From assembly GCA_905236255.1 (NCBI GenBank), contig CAJOPK010000188.1:1-9041 (forward strand): a stretch of DNA of 9,041 nucleotides, read 5' to 3'. Below are positions 6,719 to 9,041 of the stretch, piece after piece. The notes beneath the pieces are model-generated. The model was not told where the DNA came from. It saw nothing but the letters and a program-made list of their open reading frames with translations, and searched no databases. Each line of letters opens with the position of its first letter. Within the stretch, counting starts at the first letter, position 1. The DNA comes from an uncultured Selenomonadaceae bacterium. Its GTDB lineage: Bacteria; Bacillota; Negativicutes; Selenomonadales; Selenomonadaceae. The position numbers and the translations under genes are program-made.

Positions 6719-8737
6719 TCATCCCTCAAAACCCGATGCTTTCTTCAAAAGCAGATCCGCAAAAACTTCCGGAGCGGCATTTTCTATATCGTCCGGAACA
6801 CTTTGACCGGTCGTAAAATAAGACAAGGCAATTTTCCGCCCGTGCAAAAGATTTAAAACCATTCCCAAACTTCCGGTTTCGTCAATTTTTGTGACGATAA
6901 GTTTTTCAGGTTCAACCGTCGCAAATTTTGTCATGATTTCCCGCGCATCGGTCAATTTCGTCGTTGCACTTATTACAAGGTGTTTTTCGATTCTGGCGTT
7001 GACTTTCAAAAATTCTTCAAGCTCGCGCATTTGAAAATCATTCTGCTGACTTCTGCCCGCCGTGTCAATCAAGATCAATTCTTTATCGCGGTGGCGTTCG
7101 ATTGCGGCGGAAAGTTCTGCGGGAGAATAAACTATTTCAAGCGGCAAGCCCAAAATATCGGAATAAGTTTTAAGCTGTTCGACGGCGGAAATTCTGTAGG
7201 TATCGGCGGTAATGAGTGCAGCGCTGATCTGTTGTTCCAGTACGAATTTTGCCGCAATTTTTGCAAGGGTTGTGGTCTTGCCTACACCGGTCGTTCCCAA
7301 AAGCGCAACAATTCGCACGCCGTGCCGATTTAATTTTATTCCGTCCGAAAATCTGATTCGTTCGTTGAGATATGAAGTCAAAGTAATTTTTGCCGCGCTC
7401 GATTGGCTGTCAACCAGAGTATCGCCGGCTCCGGCTTGAGTTGCCATTTCGCTCAAAATTTCTTCGTCAACTTCCTGCCGGCGAAGTGCTTCATGCAAAG
7501 ACATTCCGGTTTTTCTGCCGCCCTTACCCAGAACATCGGCAAGCAAGGCTTTCATCTGCGCGATCTCGTCTTCAAGTCGTTGAATTTTTTCCTGACTTTC
7601 CTGTTCGACTTTCGCGCTTAATTGAACATTTGCGGCTTTTTGTTGAGCGATTGATTGCGCCTTCATTTGCTCGGCAATTTCGGCAACCTGCGCCTGTGCC
7701 TGTGCCTGTGCTTGTGCCATGGCCTGTTGCATTATCTGTGTCATTTGCAGTTGGCTTATTTGATTGAATTGCGCCATCATTATTTCCTGCGCCTGTTGAG
7801 CGAACTGCGTCGGGCTTAATTCCGATTGATTTTGTTGAGATTGTTGAGGTTGTTGAGGTTGCGGCGAATTTTCCGGCACTTGTTCCGGTTGGGGAGTTTC
7901 TTCAACCGATACGGATTCGTTCGTTTGTTCGTCGGTTTTATTTTCTTCCGGAGAATTTTCTCCCGATTGATTTTCGGAAACTTCTTCCGGTTGACTTTCT
8001 TCCGGCAAAGATTCTTCTTCCGGAGGATTTTCTTCCGGTTTAATTTCATCGGTTGGAATTTCTTCCGGAACTTCGCCTTCTCCCGTCACGATTTCTTCCG
8101 GTGAAGGCGCGGGAATTTCTTCATCGACAAAATTTTCTTCCGGCGGATTTTCGGCAGATTCTTCCGGAACGGGGACGGGCTCATTGTAAGCCGGCGGATT
8201 TTCTTCCGGTTCCGCGATAAAATCTTCTTCTTCCGATTCGCTCAAAATTTCGGCATCGGATTGTGATTCGGTTTCGACGGGTGTTTCAATTTCTTCCGTT
8301 GCGACCGCCTCATTCAATATGTCGTCAAAATTTTTGTCCGGCTTTTCTTCCGTCAATTTCGGAATCGACGGATTTGCGGAAGCGGCGGCAACTTTTTCGG
8401 CAAGTTCTTCGGATTGAGTTACTCTCAAAGTCGGCGCGTCAAGTTTTCTTTCCGCCTGCTCAACTCCTTCGACCGTCCCGGAAGTCTTATATTTTGAAAG
8501 CATCGAATTTGGAACAAGGGAAGGTCGCGGGGTCAAAGTCGGAGTACCTCTTTTTTCCGGCATCGAATCCTCTTCGACGGCTGCGGTAATTTCTATAACG
8601 TCACGGCTGCCGAGTCCCAAAACTCCGCCTTCTTTGGATTTTTTGCTGTGCAGAATTACGGCATCTTCACCGAGTTCCGCTTTCATTGCCGCCATCGCTT
8701 CTTTCATCGTGGCGGCTTTAAAAACTTTTATTTGCAA
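6719..8737 (-). CDS. flhF: FlhF, flagellar SRP-type GTPase with large low-complexity insertion
   Basis: FlhF is a GTPase related to Ffh and FtsY that acts at the membrane to place flagella. The N-terminal B domain (about 1-60, starting MQIKVFKAATMKEAM) and the C-terminal NG domain (from about 395) are canonical: P-loop GTTGVGKT at 481-488, DTAGRS from D558, TKID at 616-619 and TTGQSVPDDI near the end. The protein has 672 residues, against roughly 370-450 in most relatives. The excess is a Glu/Pro-rich acidic stretch (about 125-290) followed by a Gln/Ala-rich stretch (about 290-375) with PQQ and AQ repeats. The start is TTG with AAAGGGTGA 6 nt upstream; an in-frame TGA lies just before it, and the next methionine would remove conserved B-domain residues. 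flhG follows after 4 bp. A sigma-A-like promoter lies about 110 bp upstream. Confidence 0.95.
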   Translation of the reverse strand: MQIKVFKAATMKEAMAAMKAELGEDAVILHSKKSKEGGVLGLGSRDVIEITAAVEEDSMPEKRGTPTLTPRPSLVPNSMLSKYKTSGTVEGVEQAERKLDAPTLRVTQSEELAEKVAAASANPSIPKLTEEKPDKNFDDILNEAVATEEIETPVETESQSDAEILSESEEEDFIAEPEENPPAYNEPVPVPEESAENPPEENFVDEEIPAPSPEEIVTGEGEVPEEIPTDEIKPEENPPEEESLPEESQPEEVSENQSGENSPEENKTDEQTNESVSVEETPQPEQVPENSPQPQQPQQSQQNQSELSPTQFAQQAQEIMMAQFNQISQLQMTQIMQQAMAQAQAQAQAQVAEIAEQMKAQSIAQQKAANVQLSAKVEQESQEKIQRLEDEIAQMKALLADVLGKGGRKTGMSLHEALRRQEVDEEILSEMATQAGAGDTLVDSQSSAAKITLTSYLNERIRFSDGIKLNRHGVRIVALLGTTGVGKTTTLAKIAAKFVLEQQISAALITADTYRISAVEQLKTYSDILGLPLEIVYSPAELSAAIERHRDKELILIDTAGRSQQNDFQMRELEEFLKVNARIEKHLVISATTKLTDAREIMTKFATVEPEKLIVTKIDETGSLGMVLNLLHGRKIALSYFTTGQSVPDDIENAAPEVFADLLLKKASGFEG
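6723..6727 (-). promoter_or_regulatory. Ribosome binding site deciding the flhG start
   Basis: GAGGG on the minus strand lies in the last codons of flhF, 8 nt before the ATG at 6714. It favours that start over the TTG at 6729, which would itself lie in the binding site. Confidence 0.6.
7692..7715 (-). repeat. Hexanucleotide tandem repeat encoding Ala-Gln in FlhF
   Basis: On the plus strand GCCTGT occurs three times in tandem and is followed by GCTTGT, giving four 6-bp units. On the coding strand they specify alternating Ala and Gln near residues 341-348. The unit is a multiple of three, so gain or loss of copies keeps the frame. Confidence 0.8.
7832..7858 (-). repeat. Nine-base tandem repeat encoding Pro/Ser-Gln-Gln in FlhF
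   Basis: Three 9-bp units read TTGTTGAGG, TTGTTGAGG and TTGTTGAGA on the plus strand (the last is at the low-coordinate end). They encode PQQ, PQQ and SQQ at the start of the Gln-rich part of FlhF. Confidence 0.8.
7942..8203 (-). repeat. Degenerate interspersed TTCTTCCGG repeats in the acidic part of flhF
   Basis: The 9-mer TTCTTCCGG (plus strand) occurs ten times in about 260 bp at irregular spacing. It encodes the recurring PEE of motifs such as ENPPEE in the acidic Pro/Glu-rich insertion. The pattern suggests growth by duplication and slippage followed by divergence. Confidence 0.7.
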
Positions 8738-8743
8738 CGAAGT

Positions 8744-8752
8744 TCACCCTTT
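8744..8752 (-). promoter_or_regulatory. Ribosome binding site supporting the TTG start of flhF
   Basis: The minus strand reads AAAGGGTGA, complementary to the GGTGA portion of the extended anti-Shine-Dalgarno pairing, 6 nt before the TTG at 8737. Confidence 0.6.
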
Positions 8753-8786
8753 CGCATATATCTCCGTCAAAAAATTTTGTTTGAAG

Positions 8787-8809
8787 TTCCCGAAACATAC
8801 AAGCGGGAA
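8787..8809 (-). other. Small hairpin in the flhF leader
   Basis: TTCCCG (8787-8792) and CGGGAA (8804-8809) form a 6-bp stem with an 11-nt loop in the presumed 5' leader of the flhF mRNA. No T-run follows, so it is not an intrinsic terminator. It may be a leader structure or chance. Confidence 0.4.
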
Positions 8810-8854
8810 TTTTGCGGCGAATTTTGATAAATCACTTTTGTTCTTTCTGCCAAC

Positions 8855-8884
8855 ATTGTAATTCCCCTGCAAAAAAATAGTCAA
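8855..8884 (-). promoter_or_regulatory. Sigma-A-like promoter for the flhF-flhG-transporter unit
   Basis: On the minus strand TTGACT (8884-8879) and TACAAT (8860-8855) are separated by 18 bp; each hexamer matches the vegetative consensus at five of six positions. Transcription would begin near 8848, leaving a leader of about 110 nt. No convincing FliA (sigma-28) or sigma-54 promoter was found here. The unit may also be read from an upstream flagellar operon. Confidence 0.5.
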
Positions 8885-8936
8885 CGGCAATTTTTCAATC
8901 AGATTGTGTCAAGGAATCTTCCGGTTTGAATCACAC

Positions 8937-9041
8937 GGGCGTTTCATAAATTTTCCGGCGATCCGGACAAAGAAAAGTTGGTTAAAAATTTTTATTCATT
9001 TTGGGGTTTAACATTAAAATCTCCCGCTTTATGAAACGCCC
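8937..9041. repeat. Inverted-repeat element upstream of flhF
   Basis: GGGCGTTTCATAAA at 8937-8950 is the exact reverse complement of TTTATGAAACGCCC at 9028-9041. The arms enclose 77 bp containing two smaller complementary pairs: a 6-bp pair (TTTAAC at 9007-9012 with GTTAAA around 8981) and TCCGG with CCGGA around an ATCG-type tetraloop near 8953-8968. The right arm ends at the window edge and may continue. It could be a short MITE with terminal repeats or a structured RNA closed by a long stem. Confidence 0.75.
8992..9041 (-). CDS. Possible C-terminal end of an upstream gene (partial)
   Basis: From 9039 downward the minus strand is open for 15 codons ending in TAA at 8992-8994 and would encode AFHKAGDFNVKPQNE. 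It lies where the gene upstream of flhF would end. The stretch is too short to recognise a family, and another frame is open for a similar distance, so this may be non-coding. If real, the right arm of the inverted repeat lies in its last codons. Confidence 0.2.
   Translation of the reverse strand, partial: AFHKAGDFNVKPQNE

Noticed and set aside
6715..6729. Longer FlhG beginning at TTG 6729
   Set aside because: The TTG has no ribosome binding site at a suitable distance, whereas ATG 6714 has one and places the conserved DQAxxLR motif at the usual N-terminal position.
7826..8104. Plus-strand frame rich in Arg, Phe and Leu opposite the flhF insertion
   Set aside because: It is the complement of the Glu/Pro/Gln repeats of flhF and has no independent support as a gene.
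8767..8856. A 29-codon minus-strand ORF starting at an ATG at 8856, with GGGG upstream
   Set aside because: Its start codon overlaps the -10 box of the best promoter, so it would not be on that transcript, and its sequence resembles no known peptide.
8907..8912. Perfect TTGACA on the minus strand as a promoter -35 box
   Set aside because: No acceptable -10 hexamer lies 16-19 bp downstream; the overlapping region gives TGCCGT or similar.
8861..8912. Possible sigma-28 flagellar promoter around GCCGTTGA
   Set aside because: The GCCGATAA box matches only partly and there is no TAAA 15 bp upstream.

Overview
The window looks like chromosomal DNA of a flagellated, low-to-moderate-GC Bacillota bacterium. 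Negativicutes (Selenomonas-like) is my best guess, but it is only an inference. It rests on the gene content (FlhF/FlhG pair, DUF4446 protein, SbcC with a zinc hook), strong GGAGG-type ribosome binding sites, TTG start codons and the sigma-A-type promoters. All recognisable genes lie on the minus strand, so the order of transcription runs from high to low coordinates. No rRNA, tRNA, transposase or CRISPR array was seen.

Region 8738-9041 is a non-coding leader upstream of flhF. It holds a perfect 14-bp inverted repeat enclosing about 105 bp at the window edge, which may overlap the last codons of an upstream gene. It also holds a good sigma-A-like promoter (TTGACT, 18 bp, TACAAT) and a small hairpin. 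Region 4467-8737 is a tightly packed unit of flhF (6719-8737, an unusually large 672-aa flagellar SRP-type GTPase), flhG (5815-6714, its MinD-like ATPase partner carrying the DQAxxLR activator motif) and an MFS transporter resembling NiaP (4467-5801). The transporter's ribosome binding site overlaps the flhG stop codon. FlhF and FlhG together set flagellar position and number; the transporter is an unexpected third member.

Region 4318-4466 separates this unit from the next. It contains a 64-bp imperfect palindrome, a strong minus-strand intrinsic terminator, and an extended -10 promoter for sbcC that lies inside the terminator hairpin. Region 105-4317 is a second unit: sbcC (895 aa, zinc hook intact, no sbcD next to it), a 170-aa membrane-anchored DUF4446 protein, and a membrane-anchored M23 (LytM) peptidase with all catalytic residues present. 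Region 1-104 contains a second, window-truncated copy of the palindrome. The two copies are identical over all 49 visible bases and in the same orientation, so the sbcC-DUF4446-M23 unit sits between direct repeats.

Most of the window is ordinary housekeeping DNA. The parts worth a second look are the two palindromic repeats, the inverted-repeat element upstream of flhF, the Pro/Glu- and Gln-rich insertion in FlhF, and the promoter nested in a terminator.
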